Below are positions 46,089 to 55,939 of a DNA stretch of 64,000 nucleotides, in pieces. The stretch's first letter is position 1; every line of letters begins with the position of its first letter. The translations under genes were made by a program, and so were the position numbers. Source of the stretch: Deltaproteobacteria bacterium (lineage in GTDB: Bacteria > Myxococcota_A > UBA9160 > UBA4427); contig PBFW01000040.1 in the NCBI GenBank assembly GCA_002719955.1, forward strand, positions 25,367 through 89,366, in the 5' to 3' direction. The notes beneath the pieces are model-generated. The model worked only from the letters and a program-made list of their open reading frames with translations. It was not told the DNA's origin and searched no databases.

Positions 46089-46581
46089 TTTTCTCCGCCT
46101 CGTCACTGATTGTCTGCGTTGCCGGAGGCCCCGCCCCCGTCCGTTCGCGGTGGGGATCCGATCCACTTCACCGCCCTCGAATTCGGCGCGAAACCTCGGG
46201 CCGAGGCCGCCGATGTCAATCCGACGACCCGATTTTCCTCGGAGGGCCCAACCTGTGACCTCGCACACCCCCCGATTTCGAGGCGAGAGCGCGGGGGGAT
46301 CCCCACCGCTGGGCATTCCGCCACCCCGACACCTCCTCGGAACCCTCCAATCCTGCCGGTGTCCACAGAGAAGTGCTCGATCCGGATCGATTTGAGTCGC
46401 CGACGACTATGAAACATCTCCAGTAACCGCCTGAATTTCCGATGGTTTGAATGGAGATGGATCCGGGGTACGGCTATATTGCGCCGGCTCCTGAGCGGCC
46501 GATCGACCGGGCGCGAACGATCCGTGAGAATTTCGGGATTCGAGCGATCCGAGCCGCCCGCGAGAGTGATCGGCGGTCGCG
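46089..46581. other. Divergent intergenic region dnaK / gspC
   Basis: 493 bases without a convincing gene. It must hold the promoters of the heat-shock group (reverse) and of the secretion operon (forward). Only the forward sigma-70-like pair at 46452-46480 is recognisable. Confidence 0.5.
46452..46480 (+). promoter_or_regulatory. Possible sigma-70 promoter of the type II secretion operon
   Basis: TGGAGA (46452-46457), 17 bases, TATATT (46475-46480). The -10 is good and the -35 matches at four positions. It lies about 100 bases before gspC. Confidence 0.4.
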
Positions 46582-47499
46582 ATGACGTGGAGGATGAAGA
46601 GCGGGATGGGTCCCTGGCTAATCAAGGCGCTCAACGTCGTGCTACTGGGGGCCAGCTGCTACCTGGTCGCCAACGTCGTGACTGAGATCGGTGCCGAAGC
46701 GCTCGAGCCTTCTGCGGTACGGCAGGCTCCGACTCGGGCCGAGTCGGCCTCCCCAGCGACCGCTATCGCGCCCAGCGTGATTCTCGCGCGCAACCTCTTC
46801 GGGGCCCAACTCGCCGGCGACACCCAGCTCGCCGAGGTCGTCTCCCCTTCGGACGTGCCGCTCACGGCGACGAAGCTCCCGCTGCGTCTGCTCGGAACCG
46901 CGGCCTCTACGAACGAAGGCCGCTCCCGCGCGGCGATCGAGAACGAGAAAACGCGCAAGCATCTCGTCGTGGCCGTCGGAGATCGTCTGGAGGGCCACAA
47001 TCGGGTCAAGGTCACGGCGATCGAGCGGACTCGCGTCATCCTCGACAATGCCGGCCACCCCGAGGAACTCGTACTCGACGAAGACGCCCCGCGTGCCCCG
47101 AAGGCCAAGCCCAAACGCAACGCCCGCCAGGCACGGCGCAAGCCGCGAGCGAAGGCGAACAGCCTCAACGATCGCCTCAAATCCCTCAACGGTGAGGACG
47201 GTCAGGGCCTATCCCGCATCCTCTCCTCCGCGCGCATCATCCCGGACTACAATGAAGAGGGCGAAATGCGGGGCATGAAAGTCGATTCGATCAAAGCCGA
47301 TAGCGTTTTTGAAAAAGTGGGACTGGTGAATGGCGACGTGATTACCGAGGTGAACGGAATCGTCGTCGACCGGCTGGAAGCGACCAGCGCGATTTTCGAC
47401 GAGTTCGCCACCGCGGAAGAAGTCAGCGTCGCAGCGCAACGCGGCAGCGAATCCGTCATCCTCTCTGGTTCCGTCAGAGAATTCCTGGAGCCGAAATAA
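46582..47499 (+). CDS. gspC: Type II secretion protein GspC
   Basis: A 305-residue inner-membrane protein with one N-terminal membrane segment (about residues 12-34). The HR domain (about 65-165) begins VILARNLFGAQL and contains KLPLRLLGTAA, matching the GspC block that contacts the secretin N0 domain. A basic linker (RNARQARRKPRAK) leads to a C-terminal PDZ domain (about 210-300, GMKVDSIKADSVFEKVGL). It links the inner-membrane platform to the secretin. First gene of the gsp operon; the first codons MTWRMKSG may be replaced by a later ATG. Confidence 0.88.
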   Translation: MTWRMKSGMGPWLIKALNVVLLGASCYLVANVVTEIGAEALEPSAVRQAPTRAESASPATAIAPSVILARNLFGAQLAGDTQLAEVVSPSDVPLTATKLPLRLLGTAASTNEGRSRAAIENEKTRKHLVVAVGDRLEGHNRVKVTAIERTRVILDNAGHPEELVLDEDAPRAPKAKPKRNARQARRKPRAKANSLNDRLKSLNGEDGQGLSRILSSARIIPDYNEEGEMRGMKVDSIKADSVFEKVGLVNGDVITEVNGIVVDRLEATSAIFDEFATAEEVSVAAQRGSESVILSGSVREFLEPK

Positions 47500-47524
47500 C
47501 GTGGGCCCTCAGAGCAGTAGACGA

Positions 47525-50038
47525 ATGGCTGATGAATCGAACTCCGCAGCCCGACCCAGGCGCGTGGCCTTCGTCCCGTCGTTCATGTCGGCCCTCATCA
47601 CGATCTTCATGCTCACCCTATTCGCGACTTTCCTGATCGTGACCCCGGCCCGGGCGCAAGACCGTCCGAGCGGCGATTCCGGGGACGAGCTCGTCTCCCT
47701 CGACTTCGCCGACGTCGAACTCCCGGTGGTCGTCGACACGATCTCTCGCATGACCGGATACAACTTCATCTACGACGATCGCGTGCGCGGCCGCGTCACG
47801 ATCGTCTCACCGACCGAGGTGACCGTCGACCAGGCCTTCGCCGTCTTCGAGTCTGTTCTCAAGGTCAAGGGCTTCTCACTCGTTCTCGGGCCCGGCAACA
47901 CCTACAAGATCATCCCGATTCGCGACGTCAAGGAATCGAGCATCGATACGATCAAGGATAATCGTCCATCGCGTAACCGCGACCGATTCGTCACTCGGCT
48001 GGTGCCGCTCCGTTTCATCGACGCCAAGGCCATCACCCAGACGATCAAGCCACTGATCTCGAAAGATGCATCGCTCGTCGCCTATGAAGCCACAAACACG
48101 ATCATCGTCACGGACAGCGAGAGCAATATCCGCCGGCTGCTCTCGATCCTGGATGCGATCGATGTCGAGAGCTTCCGCTCTGAGCTGGCGGTCCTCAAGG
48201 TCGAACATGCCGATGCGAACACCCTCGCGGAGCAGCTCTCCGAGATCTACGGCGCGGAGCTGACCTCGCAGGCCGGGGGCGCGACCGCAGCCCAGCGCCG
48301 CGCGCGTTCGCGGCGACGAACCAAGGGAACGACCCCAGCCGCAACGGACGCGAGCAGCGCAGTCGGACCGACGGTGCGAATCCTGCCCGACGAACGCACG
48401 AACTCGCTGCTCGTGCTCTCGTCGCGACAACAGCTCGCCGATATCCGCGAACTCGTGCGCAAGCTCGATATCCCCGTAACGGGTCAGGGACGCATCCAGG
48501 TCTACTACCTGCGACACGCTGACGCCGAAGAACTCTCCGAGACCCTGAACTCATTGGTCGGCTCGGGCGGCGGCCCCGCGCGTTCCTCCGTGCCCGGTGC
48601 CGCTTCCAATGCGAGCCAGAGCATCCGCTCCGCCGTGACCCCGCTCGATGAGGGAATCACCGTCACCGCCGATCCCGCCACGAATGCCCTCGTCATCAAA
48701 GCCAGCAAGGAGGGTTACGAAACCCTCAAGCAGGTCATCGAAAAACTCGACGTTTCACGACCTCAGGTGCTCGTCGAAGCGCTGATCGTCGAGGTCGACA
48801 TCACGGACAACCTCAGCCTGGGATTCGACGCGGCCTATCGCATCGTCAATGGCGACACGGACCTGCTCTTTGAAACCGGTGCCGCCTTCGTCCCGGGCGG
48901 ATCCGCACTGGCCCAGGTCGCTCGCAGTGGCTCATTCGACGACCCACGAGACGCCTTCGACTCTTCGCGCGCGGGTTTCTTCACGCCGCAGAGCGACGGT
49001 GCGAGCGTCGGGGTCAGCATCAATGCGACCACCAGCGACAACGACGTGAACATCGTTTCCGCGCCACATATCCTGACTTCGGACAACGAAGAAGCCGAGA
49101 TCATCATCGGCGACAATATCCCGATCGTGACCGGCCGAACGGATGCCGCGACGGGCGGAGACAACCTATCGCAGTCCGTCAACGTCGAACGTCAGGACGT
49201 CGGCGTCACGCTGCGCGTCACCCCACAGATCAGCGAGGGTGACACCCTGCGACTGAATATCTTCCAGGAGATCACCGAGGTCAGCAGTATCGCGGGGCTC
49301 GGCGACCCCGAAGAGGTCGGCGTCGCCCTCAGCAATCGCAAGATCGAAAACACCGTCGTCGTCAATGACGGCGAGACCGTCGCGATCGGTGGATTGATCG
49401 ACGAGACCTACACCGAAAACGTCGCTGGCGTCCCCTTTCTGTCCGACATTCCATGGCTCGGGTGGCTCTTCAAGACGAAGACGGAGGATCTGCGAAAAAC
49501 CAATCTTCTGATCTTTTTGACGCCGCATATCATCCGCAGCGCCGAAGACCTCGAGCGCGAGACGATCCGCAAACGACTCGAGCTCGAACATCGGCTCGGT
49601 GACAGCGAAGATTTCGCGGAACTCGCCGAGTGGGAGCGACCCAAGACGGGCAAGGACTTCGCGGTCGCGGAGGAGTTGATGCTCCACAGCGTTCGTTACC
49701 CGATCGACCGCATGCGCGAGCTGGAAGAGCAACGGGCCCAAGCCCGAACCGAACGGGACAGCGATGCCGAGCGCGAGGCGGCGGCCAGCGCCCAGCGTTA
49801 TGCCGTCTACATCGCGACCTACTTCGATGAGCGCGAGGCGACCGAGGCCCTGATGACATTGGTCGATGGCGGCTACGACGGAACCCTCGTGTCGAGCGAC
49901 TCCGATGGCCGGATCGTCTTCACGATCCAGATCGGCCCCTTTCAGGATCTCTGGGAGGCCGATCGTGCGGCCCAGGCCGTGGACGCGTCCTACGGATATG
50001 AATCCTCGATCACGGTCCTGCGTGGAGACTCGCCGTGA
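47525..50038 (+). CDS. gspD: Type II secretion secretin GspD with C-terminal SPOR-like domain
   Basis: An 837-residue outer-membrane secretin. A signal peptide ends near VTPARAQ. The N0 domain begins VSLDFADVELPVVVDTISRM, N1-N3 repeats follow (the last with a basic insert, RRARSRRRTKG), and the secretin pore domain contains VGVTLRVTPQISEGD and VVNDGETVAIGGLI, ending DIPWLGWLFKT. About the last 80 residues (YAVYIATYFDEREATEALMT ... FTIQIGPFQDLWEADRAAQA) look like a SPOR peptidoglycan-binding domain, unusual for GspD. The ATG at 47525 starts at the membrane-proper leader. Confidence 0.92.
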   Translation: MADESNSAARPRRVAFVPSFMSALITIFMLTLFATFLIVTPARAQDRPSGDSGDELVSLDFADVELPVVVDTISRMTGYNFIYDDRVRGRVTIVSPTEVTVDQAFAVFESVLKVKGFSLVLGPGNTYKIIPIRDVKESSIDTIKDNRPSRNRDRFVTRLVPLRFIDAKAITQTIKPLISKDASLVAYEATNTIIVTDSESNIRRLLSILDAIDVESFRSELAVLKVEHADANTLAEQLSEIYGAELTSQAGGATAAQRRARSRRRTKGTTPAATDASSAVGPTVRILPDERTNSLLVLSSRQQLADIRELVRKLDIPVTGQGRIQVYYLRHADAEELSETLNSLVGSGGGPARSSVPGAASNASQSIRSAVTPLDEGITVTADPATNALVIKASKEGYETLKQVIEKLDVSRPQVLVEALIVEVDITDNLSLGFDAAYRIVNGDTDLLFETGAAFVPGGSALAQVARSGSFDDPRDAFDSSRAGFFTPQSDGASVGVSINATTSDNDVNIVSAPHILTSDNEEAEIIIGDNIPIVTGRTDAATGGDNLSQSVNVERQDVGVTLRVTPQISEGDTLRLNIFQEITEVSSIAGLGDPEEVGVALSNRKIENTVVVNDGETVAIGGLIDETYTENVAGVPFLSDIPWLGWLFKTKTEDLRKTNLLIFLTPHIIRSAEDLERETIRKRLELEHRLGDSEDFAELAEWERPKTGKDFAVAEELMLHSVRYPIDRMRELEEQRAQARTERDSDAEREAAASAQRYAVYIATYFDEREATEALMTLVDGGYDGTLVSSDSDGRIVFTIQIGPFQDLWEADRAAQAVDASYGYESSITVLRGDSP

Positions 50039-51798
50039 ACGCTGGGCCCCACGGTGATCCGCCGGTCTGGATTCCGGGCGAGAGCCTGGACCTCGGCGAG
50101 ATCCTCGTGCGCGAGACGCGGCTCGCGCCGGAGCAACTCGAGCGGGCCCGCATACGCCAAACCGAGAGCCATGAACGCCTGGCGGACGTCCTGGTGGAAG
50201 AGGGTTTCCTGAATGCCGACGAGGTGCTCCACGCCCTCGGCCATCAGCAGGGACTAGCGGTCGTCGCGACGATCGATTCAGCGGAGATCGATGAGACCCT
50301 GCTCGCCGCGGTCCCGATCACCTTCGCGAAACAACACCGGGTGCTTCCCCTCGGTTGGGCGTCAGAGGGTGTTCTGCGAGTCGCCGTCGCGGACCCGCTC
50401 GACGTTTCACCGCTGGACGATCTGCACCTCCTCTTCGACGGCGCCGAGATCGAGATCGTGCTCGCCCGTGAGCCGGTCATCCTGAATGCGATCAACCTAT
50501 CCTATGACCGCGGAGTGGCCTCGACGGATCAGATCGCTGAGGAGGCCGAGGACGATCTCGACGCCCTGGCGACCGAGCTCTCCCACGAACCGAAGGACCT
50601 GCTCGATTCGACGGACGACGCACCGATCATCCGACTCGTGAACTCGATGATGCAGCACGCCGTCAAGGAGCGGGCGAGCGATATCCACATCGAACCCTTC
50701 GAACACGAGATCCGCTTGCGCTTCCGAATCGACGACGTGCTCTACGAGCCCATGAAACCGCTGCCGCGCGCACTCCAAGCCGCGATTGCCTCACGTATCA
50801 AGATCATGGGCAACCTCGACATCGCCGAGAAGCGGCTCCCCCAGGACGGCCGCATCCGCCTGAAGATCGCCGGCCGCGATTACGACGTGCGCCTCTCGAC
50901 CGTGCCGGTCGCCCATGGCGAACGCCTCGTACTGCGACTCCTGCCCGACACCCAGGAGCTGCTCGACCTGAGCAAGATCGGCTTCAACGAGACCCAGCTC
51001 ACCGCCCTCGATCGGATCGTTCGCCGTCCCAACGGGATCTTCCTCGTCACGGGACCGACCGGGAGCGGCAAGACGACGACGCTGCACGCCGCCCTGGCCA
51101 CGATCAACGGTCCGGACAAGAATATCATCACGATCGAGGACCCCGTTGAAATCACGCAGGAGGGCGTCGGCCAGATCGAGGTCAACCCGAAGATCCAGCT
51201 GACCTTCGCGACCGGATTGCGTGCCGTTCTGCGCCAGGATCCGAACGTCGTCCTCGTCGGCGAGATCCGCGACGTCGAGACGGCGGAGATCGCGATCCAG
51301 GCGTCCCTCACGGGTCACCTCGTCCTCTCCACCCTCCATACGAATGATGCAGCGAGCGCGATTACCCGACTGGTGGACATGGGCGTCGAGCCCTTTCTCG
51401 TGGGCTCCTCGCTCGTCGCGATCCTCGCCCAGCGCCTCGTTCGCGTGCTCTGTCTCGAATGCCGTGAGGCCTATACGACGACGGACGAGGAGCTTCAGGA
51501 GATCGGCGTCAAACCGCCCGGGCGCCCGGTCACGCTCTATCGCAGCATGGGTTGCCCCGCTTGTAGTCATACCGGTTACCACGGCCGACTCGGGATCTTC
51601 GAACTCATGATCATCGACGACGAAATCCGCGGACTCGTGAGCCAGAACGTCGATTCGAAGACGATCAAGGCGGCGGCGACGCGCAAGGGCATGGGGACGC
51701 TCCGCGCCGACGGCGCGCGCAAGGTGCTCTCCGGTGCGACTTCGGTCGCAGAGGTCATCCGCGCAACGGAAGAAGAAGGCAGCGCGGCGCAGGTCTAG
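50035..51798 (+). CDS. gspE: Type II secretion ATPase GspE
   Basis: A 587-residue cytoplasmic secretion ATPase that powers pseudopilus assembly. The N-terminal domain (1-150) is of the GspE_N/MshE type. The ATPase core has GPTGSGKTT (340-348), the Asp and His boxes IITIEDPVEI and LSTLHTNDA, and Walker B LVGEIRDVETAEIA. The zinc tetracysteine motif has Cys473, Cys476, Cys507 and Cys510. The GTG start overlaps gspD by 4 bases. Confidence 0.96.
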   Translation: MNAGPHGDPPVWIPGESLDLGEILVRETRLAPEQLERARIRQTESHERLADVLVEEGFLNADEVLHALGHQQGLAVVATIDSAEIDETLLAAVPITFAKQHRVLPLGWASEGVLRVAVADPLDVSPLDDLHLLFDGAEIEIVLAREPVILNAINLSYDRGVASTDQIAEEAEDDLDALATELSHEPKDLLDSTDDAPIIRLVNSMMQHAVKERASDIHIEPFEHEIRLRFRIDDVLYEPMKPLPRALQAAIASRIKIMGNLDIAEKRLPQDGRIRLKIAGRDYDVRLSTVPVAHGERLVLRLLPDTQELLDLSKIGFNETQLTALDRIVRRPNGIFLVTGPTGSGKTTTLHAALATINGPDKNIITIEDPVEITQEGVGQIEVNPKIQLTFATGLRAVLRQDPNVVLVGEIRDVETAEIAIQASLTGHLVLSTLHTNDAASAITRLVDMGVEPFLVGSSLVAILAQRLVRVLCLECREAYTTTDEELQEIGVKPPGRPVTLYRSMGCPACSHTGYHGRLGIFELMIIDDEIRGLVSQNVDSKTIKAAATRKGMGTLRADGARKVLSGATSVAEVIRATEEEGSAAQV

Positions 51799-51831
51799 CC
51801 CCTTCGCCTCGAATTCGAATGGAGAGAGCAC

Positions 51832-53073
51832 GTGCCGGTCTACGCCTACAAGGGTGTCAACCAAGCGGGCAAGCCGACCAAAGGCACGATCAGCGCCGAG
51901 GGTCCGCGGGCTGCACGCGCGCAGATGCGCTCCGCGGGTGTCTTTCTGACGGAGTTGAACGAATCCGATGGCGGCCCGACCGAAGAGTCGAAGACGCGCG
52001 ATGGGCGCCGCGGCCTGAATTTCGAGATCAAGCTCCCGCAGCGCATCCCCCAGATGGATGTCGCCATGTCGACGCGGCAGCTCGCGACCCTGGTTTCCGC
52101 GGGTGTCCCGCTCGTCGAAGCCCTGTCTGCGCTCGTCCAGCAGACGGAACACCGCGGCCTCAAGAATGTCTTCGCCCAGGTCCGCGACAAGGTGAACGAA
52201 GGATCTTCATTGGCGGATGCACTCGTCTCGACCTCGCGCTTCGACAATCTCTACGTATCGATGGTGCGGGCCGGCGAAGCCAGTGGCGCCCTCGATGCCG
52301 TGCTGGCGCGCGTCGCTGATTATCTCGAGGACCAGGTCCGGCTCAATAGCCGAGTCATGTCGATCCTGACCTACCCGCTCTTCATGCTGCTCTTCGCCGC
52401 CGTCGTCGTCGGCGTCATGGTGACCCTCGTGCTCCCTCAGATCACCGAATTATTGCTCTCCCAGAATCTCGAATTGCCCTGGTACACCAAAATGGTGATC
52501 GGAAGCTCCGATGTCCTGCGCGGGTATTGGTGGCTCTTGATCCTGGCGGGGATCGGGATCGCCATGCTCTACCGCGCGATCGCGCGAACCGAGGGCGGCC
52601 GACTCTTCTTCGACCAGTTCTGGCTGCGTTTTCCGGTCGTCGGCCGGGTAATCCGTTTCCTGGCGATCGCACGCTTCACCCGCACGCTCGGATCGCTTCT
52701 CGCCAGCAGCGTAAATATCGTGCAGGCCCTGGGGATCGCCCGACACGTCTCGAATAATGCCGTCTTCGAACAAGCCGCGGACGCAGCGAAAGAGAGTATC
52801 CTCGAAGGTGCCGCGCTGGCGACGCCGCTGCGAATGAGCGGCCAGTTTCCGCCCCTGGTGACGACGATGGTCGAGGTCGGTGAGCGATCGGGCGACCTCG
52901 AGGGCATGCTGATCAAGGTCGCGGATACCTATGAGGAGCAGGTCGAGACCAGTGTGACCCGTCTGACCTCATTGCTCGAGCCCGTCCTGATCCTGGTGAT
53001 GGTCGGGATCGTGGGCATCATCATCATGGCCGTCCTGATGCCCATGCTCCAATTGACCGAAAGCATCGGCTAG
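51832..53073 (+). CDS. gspF: Type II secretion inner-membrane platform protein GspF
   Basis: A 413-residue protein with two homologous GspF domains, each followed by membrane segments (TM regions near 180-205, 230-250 and 385-410). Family features are VYAYKGVNQAGKPTKGTI at the start, MSTRQLATLVSAGVPLVEAL, VRAGEASGALDAVL and VGERSGDLEGMLIKVADTYE. The GTG start at 51832 has GGAGAG 9 bases upstream. Confidence 0.95.
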   Translation: MPVYAYKGVNQAGKPTKGTISAEGPRAARAQMRSAGVFLTELNESDGGPTEESKTRDGRRGLNFEIKLPQRIPQMDVAMSTRQLATLVSAGVPLVEALSALVQQTEHRGLKNVFAQVRDKVNEGSSLADALVSTSRFDNLYVSMVRAGEASGALDAVLARVADYLEDQVRLNSRVMSILTYPLFMLLFAAVVVGVMVTLVLPQITELLLSQNLELPWYTKMVIGSSDVLRGYWWLLILAGIGIAMLYRAIARTEGGRLFFDQFWLRFPVVGRVIRFLAIARFTRTLGSLLASSVNIVQALGIARHVSNNAVFEQAADAAKESILEGAALATPLRMSGQFPPLVTTMVEVGERSGDLEGMLIKVADTYEEQVETSVTRLTSLLEPVLILVMVGIVGIIIMAVLMPMLQLTESIG

Positions 53074-53158
53074 AACCGCTGGTGCTGCACTACCCTCCCA
53101 CTCACTTCTCTCACTCGAGACCCCAGACCGCCCCCGCACATGGCCCCGGAGAACTCCG

Positions 53159-53644
53159 ATGAACCAGACCGACAAACGAATTTCGAATCCGCCCCATGCC
53201 AACGACCGGCTCCAACGCAGGCGGCGGGGCTTCACGCTGATCGAGATCATGGCCGTCGTGGTGATCATGGGAATGCTGATGGCCACACTGGCCGTCGGGA
53301 TTTCGAGCCAGCTCGACAAAGCGTCGATCAGCAACGCCCGGATCCAGATCACGCGGATCGAACAGGCGCTCGAGTTCTACAAACTCGACAACCGGCGCTT
53401 CCCGACCGCAGACCAGGGGCTCGATGCCTTGATCGCGAAACCGAGCGCCCCGCCGGTCCCCAGGGATTACAACCCCGCCGGCTACATGAAACGCGAGCAG
53501 CTCATGGATCCCTGGGACGCACCCTTCAACTACACCGTCCCCGGCGAGCATAATGCCTACACCTTCGACCTGTGGTCGCTCGGTCCCGACGGCGTCGAGG
53601 GCGGCGACGACATCCAGAACTGGGAGAGCGACGACGGCGCCTGA
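53159..53644 (+). CDS. gspG: Major pseudopilin GspG
   Basis: A 161-residue pseudopilin, the main subunit of the secretion pseudopilus. Prepilin cleavage is after Gly24 in RRRGFTLIEIMAVVVIMGML with Glu at +5. The family core YKLDNRRFPTADQGLDALI and the calcium-loop end WSLGPDGVEGGDDIQNW are present; the latter is the calcium-binding region of GspG. Length is typical. Confidence 0.96.
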   Translation: MNQTDKRISNPPHANDRLQRRRRGFTLIEIMAVVVIMGMLMATLAVGISSQLDKASISNARIQITRIEQALEFYKLDNRRFPTADQGLDALIAKPSAPPVPRDYNPAGYMKREQLMDPWDAPFNYTVPGEHNAYTFDLWSLGPDGVEGGDDIQNWESDDGA

Positions 53645-53724
53645 ACGGATTTCGCCTCGCTGCGACCCCTTCCTCCCTTGATTTCCTCTCGAAATCTTCC
53701 CTACCCGGGCGCCGAGCCAAGAGC

Positions 53725-54375
53725 ATGACCCAACGCCAAGAGCGAGCGAACGCAGAACCGCGCGCAGGCTTCACACTGATCGAGATCATCGCCGTCGTGG
53801 CGATCATCTCGATGGTCTTCGCCATCGGCATTCCCCGGCTCAGCGGCTCGAACTGGGATCCGCTCAACCACGAGGCAGAGAATCTCGCCGAGAGTCTGCG
53901 TTTCGCGCGCCAGCGGGCGATCATGACCGGGATTCCCCATCGCGTGCTGATCGACCTCGAAGAGGGGGGCTACCGGATCGAATGGTTCGTCACCGAGGAG
54001 CGCGCCCTGACCGCCGTGGGCGATGACGATGGCCTCGCCGCGACGCTCTTCGGTGCTCCCGGCGAGACAGCCCCCCTGGACGAAGAGCCGACCATCGACC
54101 TCTCGCCGCCGCGGGTGCGGGAACGAGACTATTCTCCGATCCCCCACCGCGAACTGGGCTCTTTTGCCTGGCTCGATGATGCGCTCTATTTCGTCGGCGT
54201 CGAGGGTCCCTCGGGTTGGGTCGAGGGCGGCGATTACGCGATCGTTTTCTACGTCGATGGAACGACCGACCCCGCAGCGCTCGAGATGGCGGATTCCTCC
54301 GACAAGCACATCACGCTCGAGATCGAGCCGATTCTCGAGCGCGTCCACGTCCGAGAAGGCGGCGCGCGGTCGTGA
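53725..54375 (+). CDS. gspH: Minor pseudopilin GspH
   Basis: A 216-residue minor pseudopilin with cleavage after Gly15 in RAGFTLIEIIAVVAIISMVF. ESLRFARQRAIMTGIPHRV is the conserved GspH segment. The C-terminal domain is a beta-rich globule with an acidic loop. ATG 53725 gives a normal leader. The last 4 bases overlap gspI. Confidence 0.88.
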   Translation: MTQRQERANAEPRAGFTLIEIIAVVAIISMVFAIGIPRLSGSNWDPLNHEAENLAESLRFARQRAIMTGIPHRVLIDLEEGGYRIEWFVTEERALTAVGDDDGLAATLFGAPGETAPLDEEPTIDLSPPRVRERDYSPIPHRELGSFAWLDDALYFVGVEGPSGWVEGGDYAIVFYVDGTTDPAALEMADSSDKHITLEIEPILERVHVREGGARS

Positions 54376-54971
54376 AGCCGGCGGCGACGCGATCCCAGAA
54401 CGGATTCACCCTGCTCGAGGTCCTGGCTTCCGCGATGATCTTCGCGATGGTGGTCACGGTGCTGATCGGAACGAGTTCCAGTGCCGTGCACCGCGCCGGA
54501 CTCTCCGCCAGTCGCCTCGAGGCGAGCCTGATCGCGGAAGAGGAGTTGGCCTTGCTCGAAGCTGACCTCAGCCTCCATCGGACGCCGCCTCCCGACCGGG
54601 ACGAGACCCGAGATCGATTCGCGATTCGTATCTACTCCGAGCCTGCACTCGAGAACTTCTCGGGGGCAGACCTGCCCGACGGCGAGGGGACGGCGGCGGG
54701 CGGCGTGGCCGCGATCCTCGCGACCCAGGCGCCGGGCGTCGAGGCTTTCCTTCTCCGCTACGAGATCCGCGTCGAGTGGATCGAAGGCGCCTCGCCCGAG
54801 ACCATTCGTAGAACGACCTACGCCTTCGATTGGGAGGGCGCCCGCGCGGCCCTCCCGGATCTTTTCGGAGAGGAATCGGAGGCGGATTCCAGTGCCTTGG
54901 GGGAGGACGGCGAACCGGAGCTCCCGACCGGCCGGCCCCCCGAGTTGCCCCAATTGGGGACGGGTAGATGA
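54372..54971 (+). CDS. gspI: Minor pseudopilin GspI
   Basis: A 199-residue minor pseudopilin with cleavage after Gly11 in QNGFTLLEVLASAMIFAMVV and Glu at +5. The GTG start at 54372 overlaps gspH by 4 bases and gspJ starts in its stop. It is longer than most GspI (about 120-140 residues) owing to an acidic, proline-rich tail after the pilin domain. GspI forms the tip complex with GspJ and GspK. Confidence 0.86.
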   Translation: MKPAATRSQNGFTLLEVLASAMIFAMVVTVLIGTSSSAVHRAGLSASRLEASLIAEEELALLEADLSLHRTPPPDRDETRDRFAIRIYSEPALENFSGADLPDGEGTAAGGVAAILATQAPGVEAFLLRYEIRVEWIEGASPETIRRTTYAFDWEGARAALPDLFGEESEADSSALGEDGEPELPTGRPPELPQLGTGR

Positions 54972-55939
54972 ATCCGCATCGGCAACCCGGATTCACACTC
55001 GTCGAGGTGATCGGCGCCTTTTTCATGATGGCCGTCATCCTGACCTTCGTGACCGGTATCTTCATCGAGAATGGCCGTCAGCGAAACGCCGCGAGCGAAC
55101 TGATGCGCGTGCACACGACCTCGGCGGCCGCCCTCGACCTGATTGCCCAGGATCTCGAGGGGACGATCTTCCTCGCCCGACCGGAGACCCGCGCGCCCCG
55201 CGACCATCCGTGGATCTTCCTCGCCGAGGAGAGCGGAGCCCTCGGTTCGACCTATCTGCGTTTCCCGACCCAGAACGTCACCCGCGCAAACCTCGGCGAA
55301 CACGCTTCCACATGGGTCGAGGTCGTCTATTTCTTGACCACGGAGGAGCCGGAGGAGGAGTCCTCGGGCGAGCGGTTCACGCTCTGGCGCTGGCGTTCGA
55401 TCCGCCCTCCGAGCAACTCCGACCGACGCGACCCCGACATGGATGATCGGCGCTCCGCGCGGGTGGTCGAAGGGATCGCCGACTTCGGCGTGGCCTTCGT
55501 CGACGTGGCGGGCGAGCGCGTGGAGGAATGGGATTCGAGCTACAACGCGAGCGATGCACCGATTCCGGTCGCCGCCGAGATCAGTCTCTCGCTCTATCGC
55601 GATGCACGCGAAGGCGAGGCGGAGGACGACGAGCTCCAGATCCCGGCCGCCGCCCAGGTGCGGCACGTGAGCCTACCGATGCATCAGCCGATCGATCTCG
55701 ACGCGCTGATCGCGAGCGCGCAACCCGAGATGGAGGAAGAGACCTGTTCGACAGTCGACGATTGCCTGGCTCTCGGAGACGACGAATGGTTTTTCGAACA
55801 ACTCGACGGCGATTGCGATGGGGACGACGAACTCTGTGCGGCCCTCGAGGCCTCAGGGACGACCTGTTGGGCCGAGATCGCGGATGACTGGCCCAGTGTC
55901 GCGAGCGAAGCGACCGCGGCCTGCGAGACCTTGCCATGA
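54968..55939 (+). CDS. gspJ: Minor pseudopilin GspJ with Cys-rich calcium-loop tail
   Basis: A 323-residue minor pseudopilin, cleaved after Gly8 in QPGFTLVEVIGAFFMM. The GspJ core ends near residue 250. The last 70 residues carry six cysteines and the acidic loop DGDCDGDDE (280-288), which fits the calcium-binding D-x-D-x-D-G-x-x-E pattern. Ordinary GspJ is about 200 residues without this tail. As GspJ lies at the pseudopilus tip, the tail could be an exposed binding domain. It overlaps both neighbours by 4 bases. Confidence 0.88.
   Translation: MNPHRQPGFTLVEVIGAFFMMAVILTFVTGIFIENGRQRNAASELMRVHTTSAAALDLIAQDLEGTIFLARPETRAPRDHPWIFLAEESGALGSTYLRFPTQNVTRANLGEHASTWVEVVYFLTTEEPEEESSGERFTLWRWRSIRPPSNSDRRDPDMDDRRSARVVEGIADFGVAFVDVAGERVEEWDSSYNASDAPIPVAAEISLSLYRDAREGEAEDDELQIPAAAQVRHVSLPMHQPIDLDALIASAQPEMEEETCSTVDDCLALGDDEWFFEQLDGDCDGDDELCAALEASGTTCWAEIADDWPSVASEATAACETLP

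Noticed and set aside
46089..46581. CIRCE or sigma-32 site upstream of dnaK
   Set aside because: No TTAGCACTC-N9-GAGTGCTAA palindrome and no convincing heat-shock promoter pair was found.
50791..52152. 453-codon reverse frame opposite gspE/gspF
   Set aside because: Shadow of two conserved secretion genes.
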